Assembly: GCA_023426545.1 (NCBI GenBank) | Contig: JAFAAN010000097.1 | Coordinates: forward strand, 1-46,094 | Reading direction: 5' to 3' | Source of the DNA: Pseudomonadota bacterium | Lineage (GTDB): Bacteria > Myxococcota > Myxococcia > Myxococcales > Myxococcaceae | DNA length: 46,094 nucleotides | Shown: in pieces, positions 22,740-31,186 of the stretch | Layout: every line of letters begins with the position of its first letter | How positions within the stretch are numbered: position 1 is the first letter of the stretch | The notes under the pieces: generated by a model | Databases searched by the model: none | Told to the model about the DNA's origin: nothing | What the model saw: only the letters and a program-made list of their open reading frames with translations | Position numbers and translations under genes: made by a program

Positions 22740-25700
22740 TCAGTGCGAGGCGTGACGCGAGCGGCGGCGGAGGCCGCTCCATGACGTCAGAATCACCAGC
22801 AGGGCCAGCGACGCGGCCGCGCCGCCGTCAGTGGCCTGGCATCCGCCACCTGCGATGGAGATGACCGTCGCCTGGACGGTGACCTGGAACGTGCAGTGGG
22901 CTTCGTTGCCCGAGACGTCGGTGGCGGTCGCGGTGACGGTGGTGGTCCCCATCGGCAGGGTGCTGCCTTCGGGCGGCGAATAGGTGACGGTGACCGGGCT
23001 CCCCTGCGAGGAGGTCGCGGTGGCGGGCGGCCAGCGGCCCGGGGCACCCTCGGGCCCCGTTGCTTCGAGGGTCGTGTCCCCGGGGCAGGTGATGGCCAGG
23101 GGCGCGGTGGTCTCCACCGAGACGCCCACCGTGGCCTCGTTGCTGTCCAGCCCGCAGTCACTGACGCGGTAGGTGAAGCTGTCGTCGCCCACGTAGCCCG
23201 GGTCGGGCGTGTACGTGAGGTCCGGCGGCGTGCCGCTCAGCGTCCCGTGCTGGGGCTGCGTGACAATCGTCCACGTCAACGTCTGGTCGACATCTGGATC
23301 GGTCGCGGTGAGCGTGACGGGGAGCGGGACGCCGGAGCGCGCCGTGAGGCTCACGGCCTGCGCGGTGGGCGCGGTGTTGGCGCGCACCATCACCATGCGT
23401 CCGCCGGGGATGGCGTTGGCGAAGACGGACAGCGCGTAGGGGCCCGGCGGAGCGTCCGCGGGGACCCGCACCGTCGCGCGCGTCGCGCTCATGTCCGTGC
23501 CGGGGAGCGTCCAGAGCCGGCCACCCTCGGCGGCTCGCAGGCGCACCAGGGGGAAGCTCGTTGGCGAATCCAGGGGGCTGCCGCCCGTGGTGCTGGAGAT
23601 GCCCCGGAAGCGCTGGCCTTCGAGGACGTTGGGGCAGGCCTGGTAGAGCGCTTCCGGCGCCGAGACGACCGGGCGCCAGGCCGGCGGCGCGAGGGGCTCT
23701 TCGTAGCGCTGGGCCGTGGTGGCGGCCGTGCCTCCGGCGAGCAGGAGGTCACCCGTGGGCAGAGCGACGGCGGCGGCTCCACCGCGCACGTCCGGAGGGC
23801 TGACCGGTGACCAGGCTCCGAGGGCGGCATCGAACGTCTCCGCCGTGTCCGCGTACGCGCCGGGCGCGCTCAAGCCGCCCACCACCAGGAGCATGCCGGA
23901 GGGCAGCAGCGTGGCGGTGTGGCGCCAGCGCGCCTGCGTCAGCGCGCTGCCCGGCGTCCAGGTGTTCGTCGCGGCGGAATAGCGCTCCGTGGTGGCGAGC
24001 GCGACGCCGCCCGCGACGCCGCCAACCGCCACGACCTCGCCGGAGGGGCGGAGGGTCAGCGAGAGGGCTTCACGGCCCTGGGCGAGGCTGGCGGCGGGCG
24101 CCCAGGTATTGGTGGCCGGGTCGTACAGCTCCGCCGATGGGAGGGCCGTGCCACCCGCGTCACGTCCACCCGCGACGAGCACGCGACCGTCGGGCAGCAG
24201 GACGGCGGCGTGCGCGGCGCGCGCCACGGCCGCGGGCGCCGCGGCGGTCCACGCCTGGGTGCCCGGGTCATACAGCTCCGCGGAGGTGAGCACGTCCGCG
24301 CCGTCCTGGCCTCCGACGACGAGCACGCGTCCATCGGACAGGCGCGTCGCGGTGTGGCGGTGCCTCGCGCGGGCGAGCGGCGCCGCGGGGCTCCAGGTCT
24401 GGGTCTCCGGCGCATAGCGCTCGGACGTGTGCAGCGAGCCGCCCGCATTCATTCCGCCCACGACGAGCACCTCGCCCGAGGCCAGCACCGTCGCCGTGGC
24501 ATCCGCCCGCGCGGTGGAGAGGCTCGCCGCCGTGGTCCAGGCGTTCGTCGCCTGTTCATACAGGGAGGCATCCGCCGTCGCGGTGCCCGCGGCGTCGAGG
24601 CCACCCGCCACGAGGACGCGGCCCGAGGGCAACAGCGCCATCAGCGGGTCGACGCGAACGCCCCCGAGGCTGCCCGCCGCGGACCAGCCATGGGTGTCTG
24701 GGGCGTAGTCCTCCGTGTCCGCGTGGAACGTGAGCGCTCCCGCCGAGTCGAAACCTCCGGCGATGAAGACCTTGCCGGAAGGGAGCAGCGTCGCCGAGTG
24801 GTTCTCCCTGCCAATCACCATGGTGCCCACGGTGGCCCACTGTCCGGTGGCGGGGTCATAGCGCTCGGACTCCGGCCGCGCGGCGCGTGCGCTGTCGGAG
24901 CCGCCCGTGACGAGCACCCGGCCGTCGGGCAGCAGTGTGGCGGAGTGCCCCTGGCGAGGGAAGCTCAGGCTGCCCGTGGCCGTCCAGGTGTTGGCCACCG
25001 GGTCATAGAGCTCCGCGAAGGTGGTGGGGCCGCCCGCTGCGATTCCGCCCGCGAGCAGCACGCGGCCGTCGGGGAGCAGGGTGCTGGTGGCGTAGTGTCT
25101 TGGGTGCAGCGGTGGCGCGGCAGAGGTCCAGGTTCCAGTCTCGGGGGTGTAGAGGTCGGCGCTCGGAACCTCTGCGTCCACGTTGTTGAAACCGCTCACC
25201 ACGAGCACCTGCCCGTTCCTCAGCAAGGTGGCGGTGTGCCCGTGCCGGGCCCTCGGCATGTCGCCCGCGGGGAGGAACGTGTTGCTCGCCGGGTCGTACA
25301 GCTCGGCGGACGTGAGGTTCCTGCCGCCCGATACCAGGACCTGGCCGGAGTCGAGCTGTGTGAGGGTCGGGAAGAGGCGGGGGGTGGACATCGGCCCGGT
25401 GGTGGACCAGGAGCCCGTGGCGGGGTCGTAGAGGCGCCCCGTCGTGGAGCCGTCCGTCAGCACGAGCGCCCGCCCATCGGAGAGGAGCAAGCCCCGGGTG
25501 ATATTGCCTGTAATCCCAGGCGGGGGCGCCGCGCTCCAGGTGCCGGCGTCGGGGTCATAGAGCTCGGCCCCGGCCACGAAGCCCGTCTGGTTGACGCCAC
25601 CTGCGACCAGCAGCTTGCCGGTGCCGAGCAGGATGCTGGCGTGCTGGGCGCGGGCGGTCGCCATGGCGGCCGTGGAGGACCAGCCCGGGTCCACGACGAG

Positions 25701-26441
25701 CGGCGCGGTGAGCCCGGCGAGGGAGACCTCGGTGGTGATGCGCACCTGCGCGCCTTCCACGTCGAACACCCGGGTGCGTGGATTCATGCGCCCGCCGGTG
25801 AGCCGTGTGCTTCCTTCGCGAGACTGTCCGGTGGCGTCGCGCACCACCGCGGGATGGAACCGGAGGACGGGGCGCGCGCGCTCGTCGAGGAACTGGAGGT
25901 AGCTCCCCGTGTCCTGGATGTGCCGGACGGACGGCGGCAGCGTCACGGTGTACTCCGCGCGGTGGGTGGGCTCGGCGTCCTGCGCTTCCGGCAGTGCGTC
26001 TAGAATCCACGCCTCTTCGACGCGCGAGGTGTGCCAGCCCCCGGACGCAGGCGCCGTGGGCCCCACGGGCCACCAGAGGTGCCGCTCGCCCTGGAAGGCG
26101 GCGGAGTGCTCGCGGCGGAGCGCGCCCGCGGCCGGCGAGCCCGGCTGGACATGGAAGGTCATGCCGCGCGTGCTCAGCGCCAGGCCGCCGTCATCCGCGA
26201 GCCGCGCCGTGAGGTGCCGCTCGGTCAGCGCGGAGGCCGCGGGGCGTGTTTCGAGGTCGGGGAAGTAGGCCTTCGCCAGCGTGAGGGCGGCAGTGGCGGA
26301 GGGGGCCTGCTTCCACCTCGCGAGGGCATCGCTTCGTGCATCCTCCGCGCGAGGCGCCGAGTCTCCCTTCCCGCATGACAGCAGGATGACGCTGCCCACG
26401 AGTATCAGGCGCCTGCTCCAGACCGCGCGATGTGACTGCAT
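22740..26441 (-). CDS. Giant kelch-repeat surface protein with HYR domain and MYXO-CTERM-like tail
   Basis: This 1233-residue protein begins with a type II signal, GSVILLSC, where the Cys would be lipidated. After a pre-domain of about 230 residues comes a long run of kelch units (AELYDPATNTW, TATLLPDGRVLVAGG and variants), enough for two six-bladed propellers. A cadherin- or Ig-like domain (TATDPDVDQTLTW to FTYRVSDCG) and a HYR domain (ITCPGDTTLEA to CTFQVTV) follow. The end, GGGCQATDGGAAASLALLVI then LTSWSGLRRRSR, matches the MYXO-CTERM sorting pattern of Cys, helix and Arg cluster. A surface adhesion or protein-binding role is likely. GGAG lies seven bases before the ATG. Lipobox plus sorting tail is an uncommon pairing. 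Confidence 0.88.
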   Translation of the reverse strand: MQSHRAVWSRRLILVGSVILLSCGKGDSAPRAEDARSDALARWKQAPSATAALTLAKAYFPDLETRPAASALTERHLTARLADDGGLALSTRGMTFHVQPGSPAAGALRREHSAAFQGERHLWWPVGPTAPASGGWHTSRVEEAWILDALPEAQDAEPTHRAEYTVTLPPSVRHIQDTGSYLQFLDERARPVLRFHPAVVRDATGQSREGSTRLTGGRMNPRTRVFDVEGAQVRITTEVSLAGLTAPLVVDPGWSSTAAMATARAQHASILLGTGKLLVAGGVNQTGFVAGAELYDPDAGTWSAAPPPGITGNITRGLLLSDGRALVLTDGSTTGRLYDPATGSWSTTGPMSTPRLFPTLTQLDSGQVLVSGGRNLTSAELYDPASNTFLPAGDMPRARHGHTATLLRNGQVLVVSGFNNVDAEVPSADLYTPETGTWTSAAPPLHPRHYATSTLLPDGRVLLAGGIAAGGPTTFAELYDPVANTWTATGSLSFPRQGHSATLLPDGRVLVTGGSDSARAARPESERYDPATGQWATVGTMVIGRENHSATLLPSGKVFIAGGFDSAGALTFHADTEDYAPDTHGWSAAGSLGGVRVDPLMALLPSGRVLVAGGLDAAGTATADASLYEQATNAWTTAASLSTARADATATVLASGEVLVVGGMNAGGSLHTSERYAPETQTWSPAAPLARARHRHTATRLSDGRVLVVGGQDGADVLTSAELYDPGTQAWTAAAPAAVARAAHAAVLLPDGRVLVAGGRDAGGTALPSAELYDPATNTWAPAASLAQGREALSLTLRPSGEVVAVGGVAGGVALATTERYSAATNTWTPGSALTQARWRHTATLLPSGMLLVVGGLSAPGAYADTAETFDAALGAWSPVSPPDVRGGAAAVALPTGDLLLAGGTAATTAQRYEEPLAPPAWRPVVSAPEALYQACPNVLEGQRFRGISSTTGGSPLDSPTSFPLVRLRAAEGGRLWTLPGTDMSATRATVRVPADAPPGPYALSVFANAIPGGRMVMVRANTAPTAQAVSLTARSGVPLPVTLTATDPDVDQTLTWTIVTQPQHGTLSGTPPDLTYTPDPGYVGDDSFTYRVSDCGLDSNEATVGVSVETTAPLAITCPGDTTLEATGPEGAPGRWPPATATSSQGSPVTVTYSPPEGSTLPMGTTTVTATATDVSGNEAHCTFQVTVQATVISIAGGGCQATDGGAAASLALLVILTSWSGLRRRSRHASH

Positions 26442-26646
26442 CCCGGGACTCCGATTCGAAAGGAGCGGCGAGGCGGCGAATGCCGTTGCCCGGCCGCTGT
26501 GAGTCAGTCAGTCCTGGCGGTTTATCCGTATCGCGCTCGCTGGGGCAACGCTGACCTCCCCGTCGTGGTGCGATGAGCGTGTCGTCGCGGGTGTGGCGCT
26601 GGAAGCTTCTGCTCTCCCTGTCTCCGGGCGTGAGCGACGGGCTGGC

Positions 26647-26691
26647 TTGACGCACTGGCCGGAGGCTCGCTACATACCAACCAGTTTGTAT
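26647..26691 (+). promoter_or_regulatory. Promoter and TetR-type operator overlapping the regulator start codon
   Basis: TTGACG (26647-26652) and TACATA (26671-26676) are separated by 18 bases. The imperfect palindrome ATACCAACCAGTTTGTAT (26674-26691) overlaps the -10 and runs into the ATG at 26690. The predicted transcript would begin only a few bases before the ATG, so the mRNA may be leaderless, and the regulator probably represses itself here. Confidence 0.6.
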
Positions 26692-27367
26692 GAATGAGGC
26701 CCCGACACGACGAAGGCGGGACGCCCCCGAGACGCGGCGCCAGCTCATCGAGGCCGCGGTGCGCCTGATGATGCGTCAGGGGTTCGCGGCGACGACGGTG
26801 GACCAGATTTGCGCCGAGGCCGCGCTGACCAAGGGCAGCTTCTTCCACCACTTCGAGTCGAAGGAGGCGATTGGCGTGGCGGCCATGGCGGCTTTCTCGG
26901 AGAGGGGCATGGGGCTCTATGCCGAGGCCTGGCGGGAGCCCGGCGTGGACCCGCTGGAGAAGCTGCACCGGCTGCTGGACGTCATGGCCGACCTGGCGCG
27001 GCAGCACGGCGAGCAGCTCACGTGCATGGTGGGCATGCTGTCCCAGGAGTTGGCGACGACGAACGCCACCGTGCGTGAGGCCGGCGAAGGGCACATGAAT
27101 GCCTGGGTCGAGGCAGTGGTGACGCTGCTCGAGGACGCGAAGCGAATGCACCCGACTCGCGAGCGCTTCGACGGCGAGGCTCTTGCCTGGATGCTCTACA
27201 GCACGTGGCAGGGCTCGATGCTGGTGGGCAAGACGCGCAAGCGGCCGGAGATGGTCATCGAGAACCTGCGCCAGATGCGTGTGTTCATCGATGGGCTCTT
27301 CGAACCCCGGAAGATGTCGTCCGCGCCCAGGGCAAGGGCGAAGTCAATACGGTCCAAGCGCGCCTGA
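26690..27367 (+). CDS. TetR family transcriptional regulator
   Basis: This 225-residue regulator has a typical N-terminal DNA-binding domain at about residues 15-60: ETRRQLIEAAVRLMMRQGFA, TTVDQICAEAALTKGSFFHHF and ESKEAI. The TKGSFFHHF segment is the recognition helix. The C-terminal part, with CMVGMLSQELATTN, matches the AcrR/QacR-like ligand-binding branch with a TetR_C-type end. The ligand is unknown. No other in-frame start is available, and the only ribosome-like sequence (GGAGG at 26661-26665) is too far upstream, so leaderless translation is likely. The VOC protein gene follows after 34 bases and is the probable co-transcribed target. Confidence 0.88.
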   Translation: MNEAPTRRRRDAPETRRQLIEAAVRLMMRQGFAATTVDQICAEAALTKGSFFHHFESKEAIGVAAMAAFSERGMGLYAEAWREPGVDPLEKLHRLLDVMADLARQHGEQLTCMVGMLSQELATTNATVREAGEGHMNAWVEAVVTLLEDAKRMHPTRERFDGEALAWMLYSTWQGSMLVGKTRKRPEMVIENLRQMRVFIDGLFEPRKMSSAPRARAKSIRSKRA

Positions 27368-27401
27368 CCAGGGGCGCATCATGAGCAGAGGAGCATCGAC
27401 G

Positions 27402-27878
27402 ATGCAGAAAATCACACCCTTCCTGTGGTTCGACGGCAACGCGGAAGAAGCCATCCACTTCTACGTCTCGGTCTTCAACAAGAACTCGAAGGTGCTGAAG
27501 CTGAACCGGGCGGGCGAGTCGGATTCGGCGCCGGTCGTCTCCGGAACCTTCCAGCTTCATGGCCAGCAGTTCATGGCGCTCAACGGGGGGCCTCAGTTCA
27601 AGTTCACGGAGGCCATCTCCCTGTTCGTGGACTGTGAGACCCAGGAGGAGGTGGACGCGCTGTGGTCGAAGCTGCTGCAGGGCGGTGGTCAGCCGCAGCG
27701 GTGTGGCTGGCTCAAGGACCGGTTCGGCCTGTCCTGGCAAATCATCCCGTCCGTGCTGGGGGAGATGCTGGGTGACAAGGACCCGGAGAAGTCCCGGCGG
27801 GTGATGCAGGCCATGCTCGGCATGGTGAAGCTCGACATCCAGGGGCTGCGGCGCGCATACGACGGCGTGGACGCGTAG
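27402..27878 (+). CDS. VOC-fold protein (PhnB/3-demethylubiquinone methyltransferase-like)
   Basis: This 158-residue protein, MQKITPFLWFDGNAEEAIHFYVSVF, belongs to the PhnB-like branch of the VOC superfamily. The family pattern continues in SGTFQLHGQQFMALNGGP, FVDCETQEEVDALW and GWLKDRFGLSWQIIP. Despite a common database name, most members lack known methyltransferase activity. VOC proteins include enzymes and antibiotic- or metal-binding proteins, so the function is unassigned. An AGAGGAG stands eight bases before this ATG; an in-frame ATG at 27381 is less well placed. It follows the TetR gene in the same orientation and is probably controlled by it. Confidence 0.85.
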   Translation: MQKITPFLWFDGNAEEAIHFYVSVFNKNSKVLKLNRAGESDSAPVVSGTFQLHGQQFMALNGGPQFKFTEAISLFVDCETQEEVDALWSKLLQGGGQPQRCGWLKDRFGLSWQIIPSVLGEMLGDKDPEKSRRVMQAMLGMVKLDIQGLRRAYDGVDA

Positions 27879-27889
27879 GCCCCGCGCGC

Positions 27890-27935
27890 GTCGGGCAGGA
27901 GGGGGCGACCGCGAGCCTCCCTGCCCGACATTTCC
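27890..27935 (+). terminator. Terminator of the TetR-VOC operon
   Basis: GTCGGGCAGG (27890-27899) pairs with CCTGCCCGAC (27920-27929), with additional pairing inside, and the T-rich ATTTCCC follows. It starts 12 bases after the VOC stop. Confidence 0.7.
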
Positions 27936-28001
27936 CTTCGACCGGGGCACCTCTACGGCGCCACGGCAATGGCTCATGCCCGCTCCGCGTACGGCTGGAG
28001 C

Positions 28002-28922
28002 TCACTGCAGCGTCGCCAGGCCTGGGCGGATGCGGCGCGCGACGCGCGCGCGCAGGTCGAACGGCGCGCCCCACTCGCGCGCGAGCCGGCTGGCGCGGGC
28101 CAGCAGCGTGGTCCTGGACGGGGTGGACGCATGCGCCAGTCCGACCAGGATGCGGTTGCCCGACTCCGCCACATCGAAGGCGTAGAGCTGCGCGAAGCTG
28201 GCCTGCCAGAGCGGGTCCATCAATGAGCCGGGCTTGCCCGGCTTCCTGAGCACGTTGCCCACCACCGCGCCGCCCGGCGCCAGCCGTGCCTGGGTGGCCA
28301 GGAGGAACTCCCGCGATGCCAGGGCAGGGGGGATGTTCCGCGTGCCGTAGGCATCCAGGATGATGAGGTCATACGAGGGCCCGGGCGTCTCGATGAAGCG
28401 GCGTCCATCGATGAGGTGGGCGTGGAGCGATGCATCCTCGCGGAAACCGAAGAACCGCCGGGCCGCCTCCAGGACCTGGGGCTGGAGCTCCACCGCGTCG
28501 ATATGGGCGGCTGGGAGCACCGCGTGCAGGAAGGTCGGAATGGCGCCGCCGCCCAGTCCCACGACGAGGATGCGCGCGGGCTCGGGCACGAAGGCCAGGG
28601 TGGCGGCCACGGCGCGCGTGTAGTCCAGCTCCAGGCGTAGCGGGAAGCCCGGCCACACCGCGCTCTGGATGGAGCCAATCCACCCGAACTGGAGATAGCG
28701 GCGGCCCTCGTCGTCCTCGCTGACGATGACAGGGGCGCCTGGAGCGCGGGCGACGTGCAGGATGGTCCGGGGAAACTCGAAGGCCCGGGTGACGCGCGCC
28801 AGGGCAATCACGGTTCGGTGCCGCTGCCGCGCTCGGGCCTGTGCTCGCGGCTTCCACCGACGAGGGTAGGCCTGAGCCAATCTCCAGGGCGCGGGGCCCC
28901 ACCTGTGTCCTCCCTGCCGCAT
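28002..28922 (-). CDS. Spermidine-synthase-like SAM-dependent protein
   Basis: This 306-residue protein has the class I methyltransferase/polyamine synthase core. Motif I is ILVVGLGGGAIPTFLH, followed by HIDAVELQPQVLEAARRFF with the acidic ribose-binding Glu, then LIDGRRFIETPGPSYDLIILDAYG and FLLATQARLAPGGAVVGNV. The N-terminal part forms beta strands (VIVSEDDEGRRYLQFGWIGSIQS), as in spermidine synthases. The typical aminopropyl-acceptor residues of true SpeE are not convincingly visible, so real polyamine synthesis is not claimed. GAGG precedes the ATG at 28922; an extension to 29000 looks like leader sequence. It is on the opposite strand to the neighbouring TetR-VOC operon, converging with it. 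Confidence 0.8.
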   Translation of the reverse strand: MRQGGHRWGPAPWRLAQAYPRRWKPRAQARARQRHRTVIALARVTRAFEFPRTILHVARAPGAPVIVSEDDEGRRYLQFGWIGSIQSAVWPGFPLRLELDYTRAVAATLAFVPEPARILVVGLGGGAIPTFLHAVLPAAHIDAVELQPQVLEAARRFFGFREDASLHAHLIDGRRFIETPGPSYDLIILDAYGTRNIPPALASREFLLATQARLAPGGAVVGNVLRKPGKPGSLMDPLWQASFAQLYAFDVAESGNRILVGLAHASTPSRTTLLARASRLAREWGAPFDLRARVARRIRPGLATLQ

Positions 28923-29119
28923 CCACCTCACGCCGCGAGCATACGGGTTACTCGGCGCAAGGGAAGGCCGTGTCGAGCACCTCGCTGGCCTGGAGTCCAC
29001 CGCCCGTCAGGGGCGGCCGTCACCTTGACCTTGGACGCACGCTCAGACGGGACGATGAAGGGGACCTGGGTGACAAGGCCGGAGGCCTCATGGAGGAGGC
29101 TCGGCCGTGCGCCGCGCCT

Positions 29120-30718
29120 TCAGCGCCTGGAGGCTTCGCGCCGCCGGAGTCCCAATGTGGCGAGGAGCATGAGCGCGAGCGGGCCCGCGACGCCGGCCCC
29201 CGCGGCACCGCAGCCTCCCGAACTGCCCGGTTCCCCGTTGTCGCCCGGTGACTGTGGCCCCGAGCCGGAGTCCGGTGCGCCCGTCCCCGCGTCGGTGCCA
29301 GCGCCGGCATCGGGAGACGTGCCCGCGTCCGGCAGCTCCTCCCCGGGGGCGAGGGCTTCTCCGTACGCGCCGATGTGGGCCGGGCTCGCCTGGGCGCGTT
29401 GCTCGCCCTGGGTGTGCTTCACGTACTGCCAGTCCACGGGGAGCGCATGGGCCTCCGCGGGGAGCGCCACGGACTGGCCTCTCAAGGGGGCATCAGGGCC
29501 CGGGTGGAAGTCCTGCGCGGCGAGGCTGACGAACCCCGGGTCGTTGCCCGTCAGGTTGTCCCCGGTATCCACCACGGAGCCGGTCAGCGTGCCGAAGGTG
29601 CTCACGTAGCCCGGCTTGTACCAGTTGCCGCCATGGCGGAGCGTCCCCGCCTCGTCCGTGAGGGACAGGGTGTTGCCACCTGCCGCGGCCACCAGCACCA
29701 CGTTGTTCAGCACGTGCGCCGTCTGGTTCTGGTGGGACAGGCGCAGCAGCGTCGTGCGGTCCGTGCGGCTGGACACCACGGTGTTGTGGAAGAAGTAGAG
29801 CGTGCGTCGGTAGTTGGCCGTGGTCCCCGAGTCGCCGCCGAAGTGGACGATCTGCCGGTTGCCCGCGCCCTCCGGCTCCAGCAGTACGTTGCCGTAGACG
29901 AAGGTCGACGGATACGTGGGGGAGGTGGTCAGCGTGGTGCTGGACGAGTCCACCAGGTCGAGCTGCCGGTTGCCTCCCTCAATCCAGTTGTACCGGATGA
30001 CGGTGCCCGCGGAGCGGTCCTTCAGGTTGTTCCCCGGGCAGCCGTCGCACAGGGGGCCGAAGCGGTTGAACTGGTAGGTGATGCCCAGCGCTTCGGTGTA
30101 GGCGTTGTGCTCGTAGATGCTGCCGGGATTGCCATTGCCCAGGATGTGGTTGTGCTCGACGGTGACGTTCGAGGTCTGATTGGCGACGAACAGGCCGTTG
30201 CCGCTGTCTTCCAGCACGCAGCCCCGGATGGTGATGTGCTCGCCCTTCTCGATGAAGATGGCGGCGGCGTTGTCCAGGTACGTGGACGCGCCATTGCGGC
30301 CGGTGAAGCCGCCGCGAGCCCGGCGCAGGTGGAGGTTCTCCACCACCAGGTGCGCGGGCATCGTGTCCGCGGGCCGGTTGGAGCCGCCAATCTTCAGGAT
30401 GCCGCGCTCCTCGCCCCAGTAGTTGAGCTGCGGGCGCGTGGTGGCGTCCTCTCCGACGATGACGGGCAGGTTGCCTTGCGCGTCCTTCACGCCGCGCACG
30501 GTGATGGGCGCAGCGGCGGTGCCGCGCCGGCCCAGGACCCACTTCTCCGCATAGGGGGTGGGGCGCGCGTGGATGAAGACGGTGTCCCCAGGCTCGAGCG
30601 ACTCCCAGGGCACCTCACCCAGGCGGGTGTACTGCTGGCCGGGGCCCACGCGGTATTCGGCGGCCTGGACAGCCAACGGATGGAGCAGGACGAGGAGCGC
30701 GGCGCGTGAGAGGTGCAT
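29120..30718 (-). CDS. Parallel beta-helix protein with MYXO-CTERM tail
   Basis: This 532-residue protein starts MHLSRAALLVLLHPLAVQA, a signal peptide cut near AVQAA. A long right-handed beta-helix region follows, with regular turns such as HLVVENLHLRRARGG, HITIRGCVLEDSGNGLFVANQ and NVTVEHNHILGNGN, of the kind found in pectate-lyase-like and other polysaccharide-processing proteins. A PDAG-rich linker leads to SGGCGAAGAGVAGPLALMLL then ATLGLRRREASRR, a classic MYXO-CTERM sorting signal with Cys, helix and Arg cluster. Catalytic residues cannot be named. The start at 30718 was chosen for the signal peptide, although GAGG lies very close to it. Confidence 0.88.
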   Translation of the reverse strand: MHLSRAALLVLLHPLAVQAAEYRVGPGQQYTRLGEVPWESLEPGDTVFIHARPTPYAEKWVLGRRGTAAAPITVRGVKDAQGNLPVIVGEDATTRPQLNYWGEERGILKIGGSNRPADTMPAHLVVENLHLRRARGGFTGRNGASTYLDNAAAIFIEKGEHITIRGCVLEDSGNGLFVANQTSNVTVEHNHILGNGNPGSIYEHNAYTEALGITYQFNRFGPLCDGCPGNNLKDRSAGTVIRYNWIEGGNRQLDLVDSSSTTLTTSPTYPSTFVYGNVLLEPEGAGNRQIVHFGGDSGTTANYRRTLYFFHNTVVSSRTDRTTLLRLSHQNQTAHVLNNVVLVAAAGGNTLSLTDEAGTLRHGGNWYKPGYVSTFGTLTGSVVDTGDNLTGNDPGFVSLAAQDFHPGPDAPLRGQSVALPAEAHALPVDWQYVKHTQGEQRAQASPAHIGAYGEALAPGEELPDAGTSPDAGAGTDAGTGAPDSGSGPQSPGDNGEPGSSGGCGAAGAGVAGPLALMLLATLGLRRREASRR

Positions 30719-30829
30719 GCCTCGCAGTCTGGCGCCTCCTCCCGGTCCGGGTCCACGAGCGCCTCGCAGGAGGCGAATCTGGAGTACGATGCTCGTGAAG
30801 TCGACAACGCCTATCAAGGAGCGACGGGC

Positions 30830-31075
30830 ATGCCTTTGTACTACGTGCAGAACTTCACCTACGACGGTCCTGGCAGCTCGAAGATGTATGGCGCCATGGG
30901 CGCCCACAACCACAGCCAGGCGAATCAGTTCACGACGGACTGCATCGCCTACCTCACGTCATTGGGGTGTACGAACGTGACGCAGACGGGCAGCTTCGCG
31001 AGCAATCAGGCCGAGCCCGCCATGGGGAAGGAAATGCGCTGGGACTCGCTTGCAGGAAAATGGGTGAAAGCCTAG
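30830..31075 (+). CDS. Small unidentified protein
   Basis: This 81-residue protein, MPLYYVQNFTYDGPGSSKMY, has no signal peptide and is rich in Gly, Ser, Asn and Gln. Tyr/Phe near the start and paired Cys (CIAYLTSLGC) suggest a small folded protein, but I know no relative. AAGGAG lies nine bases before the ATG, the strongest evidence that it is real, and an intrinsic terminator follows. It is the only plus-strand gene between two minus-strand blocks. Confidence 0.6.
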   Translation: MPLYYVQNFTYDGPGSSKMYGAMGAHNHSQANQFTTDCIAYLTSLGCTNVTQTGSFASNQAEPAMGKEMRWDSLAGKWVKA

Positions 31076-31165
31076 CGGCCCGAGAAGCGCGTGCCTCGTC
31101 CTGGCGAGCAGCACCGCCGTCACCGTGCCTCCGGATATTCCATGTCTGTGAATTCGAGGCACTCT

Positions 31166-31186
31166 GGCGGCTCATCCGCCTTTCTT
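31166..31186 (+). terminator. Intrinsic terminator overlapping the converging gene's stop codon
   Basis: GGCGG (31166-31170) and CCGCC (31176-31180) with the loop CTCAT are followed by TTTCTT (31181-31186). The loop contains the stop codon (31172-31174) of the converging cytochrome-like gene, so the end of that gene doubles as the terminator of the small gene at 30830-31075. Confidence 0.55.
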
